Assembly (NCBI GenBank): GCA_035942255.1
Contig: DASZDG010000079.1
Span: 36,269-100,268, forward strand
DNA: 64,000 bases
Source of the DNA: JALZEG01 sp035942255
GTDB taxonomy: Bacteria > Actinomycetota > CADDZG01 > WHSQ01
Direction: 5' to 3'
The notes beneath the pieces are model-generated. The model had not been told where the DNA came from and ran no database searches. It saw only the letters and a list, made by a program, of their open reading frames with translations. Positions 51,048-58,825 of the stretch are shown piece by piece; within the stretch, counting starts at the first letter, position 1, and every line of letters begins with the position of its first letter. The position numbers were made by a program, and so were the translations under genes.

Positions 51048-52508
51048 ATGAGGACGCACGGGTGGAAGGCCGCCGTCGTATGCGCTGCCCTGGTAGGGGT
51101 GGCCGCAATCGCGCCCGGCGCGGGGGCCGCTGCTGCGCCGCCTCGTGCGGAGGCCGTGGTCGCGCTGATCGACACCGGCATCAACCCGTACAGCCCCGCG
51201 TTCCGCGACAAGTCGCCGCTCGCGCGGCGCCACCCGTCGACGTACCTCCCGGGCTACCCGAAGGACGCGATCGCGCTGAGGCTCACGCTCGACGTCCCGT
51301 ACGAGGAGGCGATAGAGCGCGACGAGGCCGTGTGGAAGTCGGTCCAGGGCGGGAAGCTCTACTGGGTCGCGGGCACCCGCATCGTCGGAGCCATCTCGTT
51401 CGGCGCCGGCGGCACCAGTTGCCCGTCGCCCGTCCAGGTCCCGCCGGTCGGCGCCTTCCTCCAGGAGCAGTGCACCGAGCACAAGATCCTCGACGACCAC
51501 GGCCACGGTTCGATGACGGCGTCCCGCGCCGCGGGGGCGCCGAGCTCGCTCGCGCCGGGGGCACGGATCGTCGCCATCGAGGGACTGGGCGCGCGCAGCG
51601 TCGAGTGGGCCGCGGACCAGGGGTGGATCGACGTCCAGTCGAACTCGTGGATCAGCCTCGTCCCGCCGCCGGTGCCGAGCGGCGTGACCGCGGCCTTCTC
51701 GCGCGCGGCCTCGAAGATGCTGACGCTCGCCGCGTCGGGCAACGGCACCGCGTACCTCGCGGGGGCCGCGCCGACCCCGACCTACCTGCTCTCGACCGCT
51801 CCGCCCGGGGTCGTCCTCGTCGGTGGTCACGACAACGGCAAGTCGACGCTGTGGGCGGGATCGCCGCCGCACGTCGTCGCGGACGCGTACGCGGGCATGA
51901 CCGCTATCGCGCGTTCGGTGGAGGAGATGCGCCCCGACCCGATCGCGTGCTGCACGAGCGCGGCGTCGCCGTACGCCGCCGGGGGAGCGGCTGCGGTGAT
52001 CGCGGAGGCGCGGCGCCTCCTCGGATCGTCCGGCGCCGGCGTCCACGAAGGGATCGTCGCCTGCGGCCGGACGGGGGCCGTGGCCAAGGGCCCGCTCGCC
52101 GACGGCATCTTCACGCTTCAGGAGCTGAAAGACGTCTTCCTGCACACTGCCGAGGCATTGCCCTCGGAGGGCCGGGACGACGGCGACATCCACTGGGCCG
52201 GCGACCCCAGGGCCCCCGACCATCCCGAGTTCGGCCCCGGCGCGAACCCCTTCTGCGTCGGCTGCACGACGACGCCGTTGCCGTGGAAGACGCTGCCGGG
52301 CGCGGCCGACGCCTATGCGTTCGTGGGCTACGGAGGCATCAACGAGCACTCCGTCGCGGCGGCGGTCGCGGTGCTGCGCGGCGAGGAGGACATGCCGGAC
52401 CGTCCGCTGGCGGACGCGCAGTACGAGGCGGACCAGGAGGTGAGGGGTGCGTTCTTCGGAGCGAACGACCTCACCGAGCCGAAGGAGCCGGCGAAGACCT
52501 GCCCCTAG
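51048..52508 (+). CDS. Secreted subtilisin-like serine protease (S8)
   Basis: A 486-residue exported protein: signal peptide 'AAVVCAALVGVAAIAPGAGA', then a subtilase domain with all three catalytic positions: Asp42 in 'VVALIDTGINP', His151 in 'ILDDHGHGSMTAS' and Ser304 in 'CCTSAASPYAAGGAA', with the oxyanion Asn in 'AASGNGTAYLAG'. A long insertion sits between Asp and His. The C-terminal 120 residues with 'GANPFCVGCTTTPL' are an extension of unknown function. ATG 51048 follows GAGGGCGGG. Confidence 0.85.
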   Translation: MRTHGWKAAVVCAALVGVAAIAPGAGAAAAPPRAEAVVALIDTGINPYSPAFRDKSPLARRHPSTYLPGYPKDAIALRLTLDVPYEEAIERDEAVWKSVQGGKLYWVAGTRIVGAISFGAGGTSCPSPVQVPPVGAFLQEQCTEHKILDDHGHGSMTASRAAGAPSSLAPGARIVAIEGLGARSVEWAADQGWIDVQSNSWISLVPPPVPSGVTAAFSRAASKMLTLAASGNGTAYLAGAAPTPTYLLSTAPPGVVLVGGHDNGKSTLWAGSPPHVVADAYAGMTAIARSVEEMRPDPIACCTSAASPYAAGGAAAVIAEARRLLGSSGAGVHEGIVACGRTGAVAKGPLADGIFTLQELKDVFLHTAEALPSEGRDDGDIHWAGDPRAPDHPEFGPGANPFCVGCTTTPLPWKTLPGAADAYAFVGYGGINEHSVAAAVAVLRGEEDMPDRPLADAQYEADQEVRGAFFGANDLTEPKEPAKTCP

Positions 52509-52523
52509 TCGGGGGCTGCTGAG

Positions 52524-53273
52524 CTAACGCGCGGAGAAGGCCAGCGTCGTAGACGGGGAGATGTACGTGCCCCGGTTGTCGCCGGCGCAGATGGCGGCGA
52601 TCGCACCCTTCGCCTCGACGTCGAACACGTGCAACGGCATCTGGTAGTCGCGGGCGAGCACGATCGCAGACTGGTCCATCACGCGGATGTCCCGTTCGAG
52701 CACGTCCTGATAGCCGATCGTCTGGTACTTCCGGGCGCTCGCGTCGAAGCGCGGGTCCTTGTCGTAGATCCCGTCGGTCCCGTCCTTCGCCAGCAGGATC
52801 GCCTCGGCGTCGAGCTCGATCGCGCGCTGGACGGCGGGGTAGTCCGTGGTCACGAAGGGCTGGCCGATCCCGCAGCCGAGCAGGACCACGCGCCCCTGCG
52901 TGAGATGGGCGATCGCCCGCAGCCGGATGAACGGCTCGGCCATCGCCGGCATCGGCAGCGCGGTCATCAGCCTGACGTCCTCGACGCCGTGGTTCTTCAG
53001 GACGCCGCGCAGCAGGATGCCGTTCATCACGGTGCCGAGCATGCCGACGTTGTCGGCCTCGGCCCGGCCGATGCCCCACTCGCCGGCCGCGTTCCCGCGG
53101 AAGAAGTTCCCGCCACCGACGACGACGGCGACCTCGACGCCGAGGTCGTGCGCCGCGACGAGCTCTTCGGCGACGTGCTTGAACGCGTCGGAGTCGAGGC
53201 CGAACGGGTCCTCGCCTGCGAAGGCGCGGCCGCTCAGCTTGATGACTACGCGCTTGTACCTGACCCCGGACAC
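52524..53273 (-). CDS. UMP kinase-like protein (PyrH family)
   Basis: A 249-residue amino-acid-kinase-fold protein closest to bacterial UMP kinase: 'VAVVVGGGNFFRGNAAGEWG', 'NVGMLGTVMNGILLRGVL', 'GIGQPFVTTDYPAVQRAIEL' and 'LLAKDGTDGIYDKDPRFDAS' are standard PyrH motifs. The usual 'KLSGEAL' start is replaced by 'KLSGRAFAG', and the gene stands alone rather than with tsf and frr. It may be the only PyrH or a paralogue with a changed specificity. GTG 53273 lacks an obvious ribosome-binding site. Confidence 0.82.
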   Translation of the reverse strand: MSGVRYKRVVIKLSGRAFAGEDPFGLDSDAFKHVAEELVAAHDLGVEVAVVVGGGNFFRGNAAGEWGIGRAEADNVGMLGTVMNGILLRGVLKNHGVEDVRLMTALPMPAMAEPFIRLRAIAHLTQGRVVLLGCGIGQPFVTTDYPAVQRAIELDAEAILLAKDGTDGIYDKDPRFDASARKYQTIGYQDVLERDIRVMDQSAIVLARDYQMPLHVFDVEAKGAIAAICAGDNRGTYISPSTTLAFSAR

Positions 53274-53314
53274 GGGCCGTAGTCTACCGGCGCCCGCTTC
53301 GGGGGCCGCGTGGC

Positions 53315-53518
53315 CTACCGGAAGGGGCAGCCGCCGAACTTCTCGAACGGCGCGCAGAGCGCGCGCATGACCGTGTAGCAGATCTGCTCCTCGCCCGAGA
53401 AGTCCGGGCCGAGCGGGTCCGGGTCGCAGGTCGAGGCGTGCGCGGGCGTGATGGTGAAGAGGCTCGATGCCGCAGCGAAGGCCGCGACGAGGCCGACGGT
53501 GACGCGGGTACGAATGAT
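53315..53518 (-). CDS. Secreted cysteine-rich small protein, probable ATC start
   Basis: The 67-residue product has a signal peptide ('VGLVAAFAAASSLFTITPAH') and a mature part with four cysteines ('STCDPDP', 'QICYTVMRALCAPF', 'FGGCPFR'). A perfect AGGAGG at 53532-53527 stands 8 nt before ATC at 53518. The only conventional alternative, GTG 53527, overlaps the AGGAGG itself. The I-R-T-R-V leader and C-Y-T motif link it to the peptide at 37485-37658. Function unknown. It lies downstream of the lytic CHAP protein gene on the same strand, 207 bp away. Confidence 0.65.
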   Translation of the reverse strand: MIRTRVTVGLVAAFAAASSLFTITPAHASTCDPDPLGPDFSGEEQICYTVMRALCAPFEKFGGCPFR

Positions 53519-53725
53519 GTTCCCCACCTCCTGGCTAGGCGCGGGCGTCCTGCCCGCTTGCATTGTCCGCCGGAGTCTTGGACATGGGGGCGTCCGAATC
53601 CTCCCCCCCAGCCGACGTCGTGATTGATTTCGCCCGCCCGGCGGTGACACCGACGTGGAGTCGACACGAGCCCGCGCGCGCCTGCCGAAGACCTCGAGAT
53701 GCTGCGCGGGGGCTGACCCTGAGCG

Positions 53726-54454
53726 TCAGTCCTTCTTCTTCAGGGCCTTCCACGTGTCGGGCCCGACGACACCGTCGACCTCGAGACCCTGGCTGCGCTG
53801 GAACGCCTCCACGGCCTTCTTGGTCGCGGGGCCGAAGACGCCGTCGGCCGTGACCGCATTGCCGCTCTTCGCGAGCAGTCGCTGGGCCCTCCGGACGTCC
53901 TCGCCACGCATCAACGGCTGCTGCAGCTGCAGCATGCGGCGACCCGCGCCGCCACCACCGTCTCCGTGGGCGCCGGTCTTGACGCCGTCGAACGCGGGGA
54001 CGCCGAACCCACCACCCGAACCCACGGTCGCGCGCGAACGGAGCTGCCGCGCCACGCTTCCGCCGGAACGGCTCCCGGCGACGTTGGTGTTGCCCTCCCA
54101 GCTGTAGAACGAGCCGTTGCTGAGGACCTGGTCGACGATACCGACGTGGGCGATGCGGCCTTCGGAAGGCCAGTAGAAGAAGACGACGTAGCCGCGCTCG
54201 ATGTTGCCGTTCTGCGGGACCCACATGTCCGCGCGCTGGAACCACGCGGCGCCCGAGGGCGTGTAGGCGAATCCCTTGGCGGTGCTGGCCGGGAGCGGCA
54301 AGCCCGCGTCGAAGAACCAGTAGGACACCGCCATCGCGCACCAGGGCTGGCCGTTCAGGCCGTACCACGCCCCGAACTTCGTCTGGTTCGTGCCCGTCTC
54401 GTTGTAGCCGTTGTCGGCGGAGGCGCGCGCGAGGACGTCAGCCGGCGTTGTCAT
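53726..54454 (-). CDS. CHAP-domain peptidoglycan amidase/endopeptidase with C-terminal binding domain
   Basis: A 242-residue lysin: a CHAP-like N-terminal domain with Cys39 in 'NGQPWCAMAVSYWFF' and His103 in 'EGRIAHVGIVDQVLSNGSFY', then a Gly-rich linker ('GAHGDGGGGAGRR', about 165-175) and a peptidoglycan-binding domain of the PG_binding_1 type ('MRGEDVRRAQRLLAKSG', 'GVFGPATKKAVEAFQRSQGL', 'VDGVVGPDTWKAL'). There is no signal peptide, as in phage endolysins, which need a holin; none is visible. Its start overlaps by 17 bp a small hydrophilic gene on the same strand. Confidence 0.83.
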   Translation of the reverse strand: MTTPADVLARASADNGYNETGTNQTKFGAWYGLNGQPWCAMAVSYWFFDAGLPLPASTAKGFAYTPSGAAWFQRADMWVPQNGNIERGYVVFFYWPSEGRIAHVGIVDQVLSNGSFYSWEGNTNVAGSRSGGSVARQLRSRATVGSGGGFGVPAFDGVKTGAHGDGGGGAGRRMLQLQQPLMRGEDVRRAQRLLAKSGNAVTADGVFGPATKKAVEAFQRSQGLEVDGVVGPDTWKALKKKD

Positions 54455-54596
54455 CGGGAGCCTCCTGCGGGTCCTCCGGGCGTGGCGAGTTGTCCGTCTG
54501 CTTCAAGAGCTCGGCTTCGCGCTTGCGGCGTTCCTCATCCGACGTCCCGGCGTCGACGTGCTTGACCCCTTTATCTTCGTCCGGTCGATAGGCCAA
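54438..54596 (-). CDS. Small hydrophilic protein (52 aa) upstream of the CHAP lysin
   Basis: TTG 54596 follows a GGAGAGGGGGG ribosome-binding site at about 7 nt. The product 'MAYRPDEDKGVKHVDAGTSD' continues with a charged helix (EERRKREAELLKQ) and a Pro-rich end; it has no membrane segment or cysteine. A longer frame reaching 54731 exists, but its extra N-terminus would cross the promoter-like sequences. The last 17 bp overlap the lysin gene, so the pair is probably co-expressed. No known family. Confidence 0.5.
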   Translation of the reverse strand: MAYRPDEDKGVKHVDAGTSDEERRKREAELLKQTDNSPRPEDPQEAPDDNAG

Positions 54597-54630
54597 TTCT
54601 TGACCCCCCTCTCCCCGCGCGTGGTTTTCC

Positions 54631-54659
54631 AAGTTAAGCGGATCGATACAGGCGGTCAA
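54631..54659 (-). promoter_or_regulatory. Putative promoter for the small-protein/CHAP lysin pair
   Basis: On the minus strand TTGACC (54659-54654) and TAACTT (54636-54631) are 17 bp apart. The expected transcript begins about 30 nt before the TTG start and includes its ribosome-binding site. Confidence 0.4.
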
Positions 54660-54768
54660 GGGGGGGCTCGCACGTGTCGATCCCAGCCATTGTTCGCGCC
54701 GGGCCGGCGCGCGCTTATCGCACCCGTTCACGGGGCCCGCGGGCGGGCTCTTGACACAACCGCTTAAC
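54633..54768. repeat. Widely spaced inverted repeat GTTAAGCGG / CCGCTTAAC
   Basis: GTTAAGCGG (54633-54641) has a perfect inverted copy CCGCTTAAC (54760-54768), 118 bp apart, in a gap flanked by divergent lysin genes; the shared word extends to 10 bases, ccgcttaact. The right copy directly follows TTGACA at 54751-54756 on the plus strand and the left one overlaps the minus-strand -10. Binding of one regulator at both divergent promoters is possible. Confidence 0.4.
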
Positions 54769-55061
54769 TGCGGGCAAAGTCAGGGACAGCGGCGGACGAG
54801 GGGCGACGACACGACGTGACTAATTCCTCAAAGGCGCGGCCTGGCTCGATCCAGCCCGTGCGCCCGGCCAAGGTCGCGCGGACGACGCGTGTTCGTGCCG
54901 CTCGCGGGCCGCCTCCAGGGGAAGGCCGGCGTTCGACGCGAGCGGGGGAACGACCCACAGCGCAGTGCGCGGAAGAAGGGGGTGCGTAAAGCCGCGGTCA
55001 CGCGGACTCAGTCGTAGCTCGGGAGTGGCTCTGCTGTAACCAGCGCTGGATTGGAGAGGCC

Positions 55062-55634
55062 ATGGAAGCTCGGGAAGTGATCAAGGCGCTTCAGGGGATC
55101 GGGTTCCCGACCTCGAACGACGTCACGGACAAGCAACGCCGTGAAGCGGTTCTCGATTTTCAGAGAGGGTTCACCTTCGGAAGGCCACTTGTCCAAGACG
55201 GGTTCGCGGGATCGAAGACGGAAGAGGCATTGCGATTCTGCCTCAGGAAGGACGGGCGCTGCTCCGAGAACTTCCGGTTCGCGGAGTTCGAATCCAAGGG
55301 CAATCAGGACTTCACGATCAAGGTCAGCGCTGCCCTCGTACTGGGTCTCGAGGAGCTCAGGATGGAAGTCGGTCCGATCACAGTCCTGTCCGGCTACCGG
55401 GACCCAGCTCATAACGAGGACGAGGGTGGGAAGCCGAACAGCCAGCATCTCTTCGGCAACGCCATGGACCCGGTGACCATGTTCCCCTTGGCTGCGGTGC
55501 TGCGCGTGAAGCGCTTCTCGGGCATCGGTACCGACGCTTCACCGTCGGGTCCGGTCCGGCACATCGACGTCCGCCACGTGGGTCCGAATACGACCGGTTC
55601 CTCGGTCGAGCGTCCCGCGAGGTTCGTGGAGTAG
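55062..55634 (+). CDS. Peptidoglycan-binding plus M15-like D,D-/L,D-peptidase domain protein
   Basis: A 190-residue protein: N-terminal peptidoglycan-binding-like region ('KALQGIGFPTSNDVTDKQRR', 'AVLDFQRGFTFG', residues 8-60), then a Peptidase_M15-type domain ('ENFRFAEFESKGNQDFTIKV', 'PITVLSGYRDPAHNEDEGG', 'NSQHLFGNAMD' with the S-x-H-x(3)-G-x-A-x-D zinc motif at about 127-136, and 'PVRHIDVRHVG'). Such enzymes cut peptide cross-links of peptidoglycan. No signal peptide. ATG 55062 follows GGAGAGG. A GH25 gene lies 110 bp downstream on the same strand. Confidence 0.82.
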   Translation: MEAREVIKALQGIGFPTSNDVTDKQRREAVLDFQRGFTFGRPLVQDGFAGSKTEEALRFCLRKDGRCSENFRFAEFESKGNQDFTIKVSAALVLGLEELRMEVGPITVLSGYRDPAHNEDEGGKPNSQHLFGNAMDPVTMFPLAAVLRVKRFSGIGTDASPSGPVRHIDVRHVGPNTTGSSVERPARFVE

Positions 55635-55744
55635 CAAGACCGACTTAGAGGGGGCTTCGCGGGTCGTCGCGGCGAGTCCCAACCGATGGACCGCGATCCC
55701 ATCCGCTGCAACCACGAACCCCGTTTCGGAATGGAGGGGTCAGG

Positions 55745-56425
55745 TTGATACGTGGCTATGACGTGTCCCACCATCAGGGTGACTTCGACCACGCGAAGGC
55801 CGCTGCGGAAGGCTTTGATTTCTGTATCGTCAAAGCCACCGAAGGCGCGACCTTCAAGGACCCGAAGTTCGAACGCAACTGGCGCCGCCTGGGCGACCTC
55901 GGCCTGACCCGCGGCGCTTACCACTTCGGGCGGCCGGGCTCCAACCCGGCTCGCGTCGAAGCTCGGTTCTACCTCGAGACAGCGAATCTCGGCGACCGCG
56001 ACATGCGGCCGATCCTCGATCTCGAGGACTTCGGCGAGAGGCGCCTCGACCCGGCGGCCCTGGCGGACTGGGTGCGGAACTGGGTCGCAGAAGTTGCCGG
56101 CGCCACAGGGAAAAGGGCGATCATCTATACGGGTCGGTTCTGGATCGACAATCTGCCGAATCAAACGGACAACTTCAAGACCGATCTCTGGGTGCCGCGC
56201 TACTCGAACGCCATGAGCGATCCGATCCTCCCCGCGGCGTGGAGACGCTACGCCCTGTGGCAGTGGGCGGGTACCTCGGGCGACGACTTCTTCCCCCAAG
56301 ATCTCGGTCCGGTGCAGCGGAAACTCGGACCCCAAGCGCGTCTCACCGTCGCCGGGAGAAAGGTCGACCAGAACGTCGGGAGGGAGGGAGTGTCACTCTC
56401 CGACCTCGTCGGCAAGCCTGCGTGA
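55745..56425 (+). CDS. Glycoside hydrolase family 25 (lysozyme-type muramidase)
   Basis: A 226-residue GH25 enzyme, which cuts the beta-1,4 bond between MurNAc and GlcNAc. 'IRGYDVSHHQGDFD' carries Asp6, 'GLTRGAYHFGRPGSNPARVE' the substrate strand, and 'MRPILDLEDFG' the catalytic D-x-E pair (Asp92, Glu94); 'YALWQWAGTSG' is also typical. There is no wall-binding domain or signal peptide. TTG 55745 follows GGAGGGGTCAGG. With the M15 and CHAP proteins it makes three different wall-lytic activities within 2.7 kb. Confidence 0.88.
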   Translation: MIRGYDVSHHQGDFDHAKAAAEGFDFCIVKATEGATFKDPKFERNWRRLGDLGLTRGAYHFGRPGSNPARVEARFYLETANLGDRDMRPILDLEDFGERRLDPAALADWVRNWVAEVAGATGKRAIIYTGRFWIDNLPNQTDNFKTDLWVPRYSNAMSDPILPAAWRRYALWQWAGTSGDDFFPQDLGPVQRKLGPQARLTVAGRKVDQNVGREGVSLSDLVGKPA

Positions 56426-56519
56426 TCCAGAAGGAACACGATAACGAACGGCTACGAGGCGACTATGGAGAGGAAATGAGGAACCCGGCGCGGCATCCGC
56501 GGGCGACCAGGGGCGACCG

Positions 56520-57428
56520 TCAGAGATCTAGCCAGAACGCATACGAGGCCGCCCGTTCGACGAGAGACGCCGCTTCGTACCAATGCGAGAGCGAGTACGT
56601 TCCCGCGCTCAATCCCGCGGTCGCGGAGTAGAAACCCTTCCCGTTCTCGACCCCGACTTCGTCGGGGCCGTACTGGATGGTCTCCACCATCGGGTCCTCG
56701 GCCGTTGGGCAGTGCGGACCCCACGCGAGTGGTTCCGGCCCGCTCGGGTGGCCTCGTCCCACGCAGCGTCCGAACTCGCCGGCCACCCACGCGCGGTTCA
56801 CGATGACCATGTAGCTGAAAACCAACCCGCCGTCCGTCTCGAACTCCCCTGAGCCGCCCGCCGTGTACATCGCTTTGCCGGGAGCGTCGATATGCGTCGT
56901 CATCACTTCGCTGTCGAAGCCGGCGTCGCCCGACGCGCGGATCCGGGTCTTCCCGGTCAGACCGTCAAGCGTGAGGACCACTTCGGCGGGACCTTCGTCG
57001 GTGACGAGATACAGCTTGTAGTCCCCCGCGGGCAGCGCAAACGCGCCTTCCTCTTGCACGGGGCCTTCCGCACCGAGCGGCAGCAGGAACTCGATCGGCC
57101 GGTCTTCGGAGAAGAACGGCGGGCCGCTCGGGAGTCGGCCGCCGAGCAGGCCGAAGAGTTCGTCCGACTCGCGCACCAGAGCGAACGCGACGATCCCCTC
57201 CGGGGGTCCATGCGTCTCGAAGCCCGGGATCTCGTTGACCCCGTCACGCAGGGAGACGGGCCTGGGCAGCCGGACCGGGACGACCGATGTGTCGTCCGCG
57301 AGGACGCGAGTGGTGCGGGCGAGGGCGGGGCGGGTGGTCGGCCGCGCCGACGCTGAGGCTCCGACGCCCAGGCTCACGAGCGCGGTGACGAGGGTTACCG
57401 ACGCGAGCTTCCGGCAGGCCATCCCCAT
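56520..57428 (-). CDS. Secreted hypothetical protein
   Basis: A 302-residue exported protein: signal peptide 'LASVTLVTALVSLGVGASAS' after AGGAG and ATG 57428. The mature part is a beta-rich domain with no family I recognise; segments such as 'GDYKLYLVTDEGPAEVVLTL' and 'THIDAPGKAMYTAGGSGEFE' read like a beta sandwich. Two cysteines ('GRCVGRGHPSG', 'PHCPTAEDP') may form a disulfide. It is followed upstream on the same strand by a pair of smaller secreted paralogues, and may share their envelope context. Confidence 0.65.
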   Translation of the reverse strand: MGMACRKLASVTLVTALVSLGVGASASARPTTRPALARTTRVLADDTSVVPVRLPRPVSLRDGVNEIPGFETHGPPEGIVAFALVRESDELFGLLGGRLPSGPPFFSEDRPIEFLLPLGAEGPVQEEGAFALPAGDYKLYLVTDEGPAEVVLTLDGLTGKTRIRASGDAGFDSEVMTTHIDAPGKAMYTAGGSGEFETDGGLVFSYMVIVNRAWVAGEFGRCVGRGHPSGPEPLAWGPHCPTAEDPMVETIQYGPDEVGVENGKGFYSATAGLSAGTYSLSHWYEAASLVERAASYAFWLDL

Positions 57429-57531
57429 GGCTTCTCCTGACGTGTGTGCACCTGAAAGAAACGGTTCGTAACCCCTCGGCTTACGGTTCGCCGGGGGCAG
57501 CATCCTTCCTGCTCGGCCCCCTCGGGCGCAG

Positions 57532-58017
57532 CTAGGCACCGGGGCCGCCGGGCTCCCCGGACGCCTCCGTGTCCGTCTCGGGGAGCAGATCCGTCGGATA
57601 GGGAACCGAGCAACCGCTGGTCGAGGCGATGCCGCCGCCCACGACGTACTGCGTCTGAGCCCTCCAACACAGCCTCATCGGCGCGAAGGGCACGAACGCG
57701 GTTCCCGCCGTCGCTACGACGTTCCCGAAGGAAGCGAGTGGTGGAGCGGTGTGGATCCCATTTCCTGCGTAAAGGGCGCACTCCATGGACGTGGACGCGA
57801 CCACGCCCACGACCACTGCGTTGCACTCGAACTCGACGAGTATCTGGTTCGTGCCAACGAGCTGCCCGGCATAGGTGCCGGAAGCCATGATCCGGCTGTC
57901 GACGTCGGGGTCGAGGCTGATGCCGCCGCCGGCGACCGTCGCCGATGCACCGTCTAGGTACGGCACCGAGAGGGCGAGGATCAGCATCACGATTGACAGC
58001 GCTCTCCGGCGGGGCAT
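57532..58017 (-). CDS. Secreted beta-rich protein, paralogue A
   Basis: A 161-residue exported protein: ATG 58017 after AAAGGAG, signal peptide 'ALSIVMLILALSVPYLDGAS'. The mature domain 'MASGTYAGQLVGTNQILVEF' continues to 'ECNAVVVGVVASTSMECALY', 'PFAPMRLCWRAQTQYVVGGG' and 'IASTSGCSV'. It aligns well with the gene at 58139-58570, including four cysteine positions. Family unknown. The acidic, Pro/Gly-rich tail (TEASGEPGGPGA) is absent in the paralogue. Confidence 0.7.
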   Translation of the reverse strand: MPRRRALSIVMLILALSVPYLDGASATVAGGGISLDPDVDSRIMASGTYAGQLVGTNQILVEFECNAVVVGVVASTSMECALYAGNGIHTAPPLASFGNVVATAGTAFVPFAPMRLCWRAQTQYVVGGGIASTSGCSVPYPTDLLPETDTEASGEPGGPGA

Positions 58018-58048
58018 CAGGACTCCTTTCGTCTTGGTGGCGTGACGT

Positions 58049-58087
58049 GGAGAGGCCCCTGCGGGGCCATGGCGCAGGGGCCTCTCC
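58049..58087 (-). terminator. Strong perfect hairpin between the two secreted paralogues
   Basis: GGAGAGGCCCCTGC (58049-58062) and GCAGGGGCCTCTCC (58074-58087) are perfect 14-bp arms with an 11-base loop. It follows the gene at 58139-58570 by about 50 bp in its direction of transcription. No U-run follows, so it fits a terminator or a processing/stabilising hairpin between the two transcripts; it could also be an attenuator for the downstream paralogue. Confidence 0.7.
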
Positions 58088-58138
58088 GACTGTCGCCTGC
58101 CACACCTCGACAGGGCATGGCGTGGATCGATCTCTTCT

Positions 58139-58570
58139 CTAGACGTCGAGCGTGCAGCCGCTGCTGGAAACCGTCGTTCCGCCGACCACGAACGTTCCGA
58201 CGGCGCTCCAGCAGAGCTTCACAGGTGCGAGCGGAACGGTGGCGATGCCGGCGGTGGCCGCGGCGTTTCCGGGCAGCGCGACGTTCTGCGCGCTGACGCT
58301 GCCGTTCGCCGCGTGGAGCGTGCAGCTCGTGATCGCCGTCGACGCCGCGACGCCGATCGACTCGGCGTTGCACTCGAACTCGATGAGCAGCTGGTTCGTG
58401 CCGAGCAGCTGTCCCGTGTAGTTGCCGGACGCCACGACCCTGTTGGTGCCGTTCACACCGACGCTGGCGCCGACGCCACCGAACCCGGTACCCGCTGCGG
58501 CAGACGTGAGCGGAAGAACCGCCATGCCCACGGCCGCGGCAATGCCTGCAATGCTTCTCGAAACTCGCAT
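58139..58570 (-). CDS. Secreted beta-rich protein, paralogue B
   Basis: A 143-residue exported protein: ATG 58570 after AAAGGAG, signal peptide 'IAAAVGMAVLPLTSAAA'. Mature text 'VASGNYTGQLLGTNQLLIEF' followed by 'ECNAESIGVAAST', 'VPLAPVKLCWSAVGTFVVGG' and 'VSSSGCTLDV' is a close relative of paralogue A. The cysteines are conserved. The gene is the first of the pair and divergent from the sigma-factor gene, 288 bp away. Confidence 0.72.
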   Translation of the reverse strand: MRVSRSIAGIAAAVGMAVLPLTSAAAGTGFGGVGASVGVNGTNRVVASGNYTGQLLGTNQLLIEFECNAESIGVAASTAITSCTLHAANGSVSAQNVALPGNAAATAGIATVPLAPVKLCWSAVGTFVVGGTTVSSSGCTLDV

Positions 58571-58825
58571 AGATCAGTCTCCTTTGACTTGATGCGACGC
58601 GTTTGGAAGATCCCGTAACGTCCGAGAGCCGTTCGTCCCCTCGTTTGGCCCGGCCCAGCGTCCCCCTCGTTCGCGACCGGATCTCCAAGTTGTGAACCTT
58701 CTAGTTCAGCGACTGCGGGTTAACTCCTTCGTCAAACCAACGTTTTCTTCGCGAGCCGGCGGAAATCGCGGCCCCCGCGGTCCGGCAATCTTTGTGGATC
58801 AGGCTGTAACGATTCCGGCTCCCGG

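Larger units (their letters stand above)
54597..55061. other. 465-bp intergenic region between divergent lysin genes
   Basis: It holds the minus promoter at 54631-54659, the inverted repeat, and a TTGACA at 54751-54756 without a convincing -10. A 64-codon frame on the minus strand (54764-54958) is Arg/Pro-rich and looks like chance. Between 54800 and 55050 I see nothing further. Confidence 0.5.

Noticed and set aside
54751..54779. Plus-strand promoter with TTGACA for the M15-type gene
   Set aside because: The -35 is perfect, but at 16-18 bp spacing only GCAAAG or CAAAGT is present, a poor -10, and the gene is about 280 bp away.
54764..54958. 64-codon minus-strand frame in the lysin intergenic gap
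   Set aside because: Arg/Pro-rich, no ribosome-binding site, codon pattern like non-coding GC-rich DNA.
56476..56631. Plus-strand 51-codon frame after the GH25 gene
   Set aside because: It overlaps the convergent secreted-protein gene and looks like its complement; no ribosome-binding site beyond chance.
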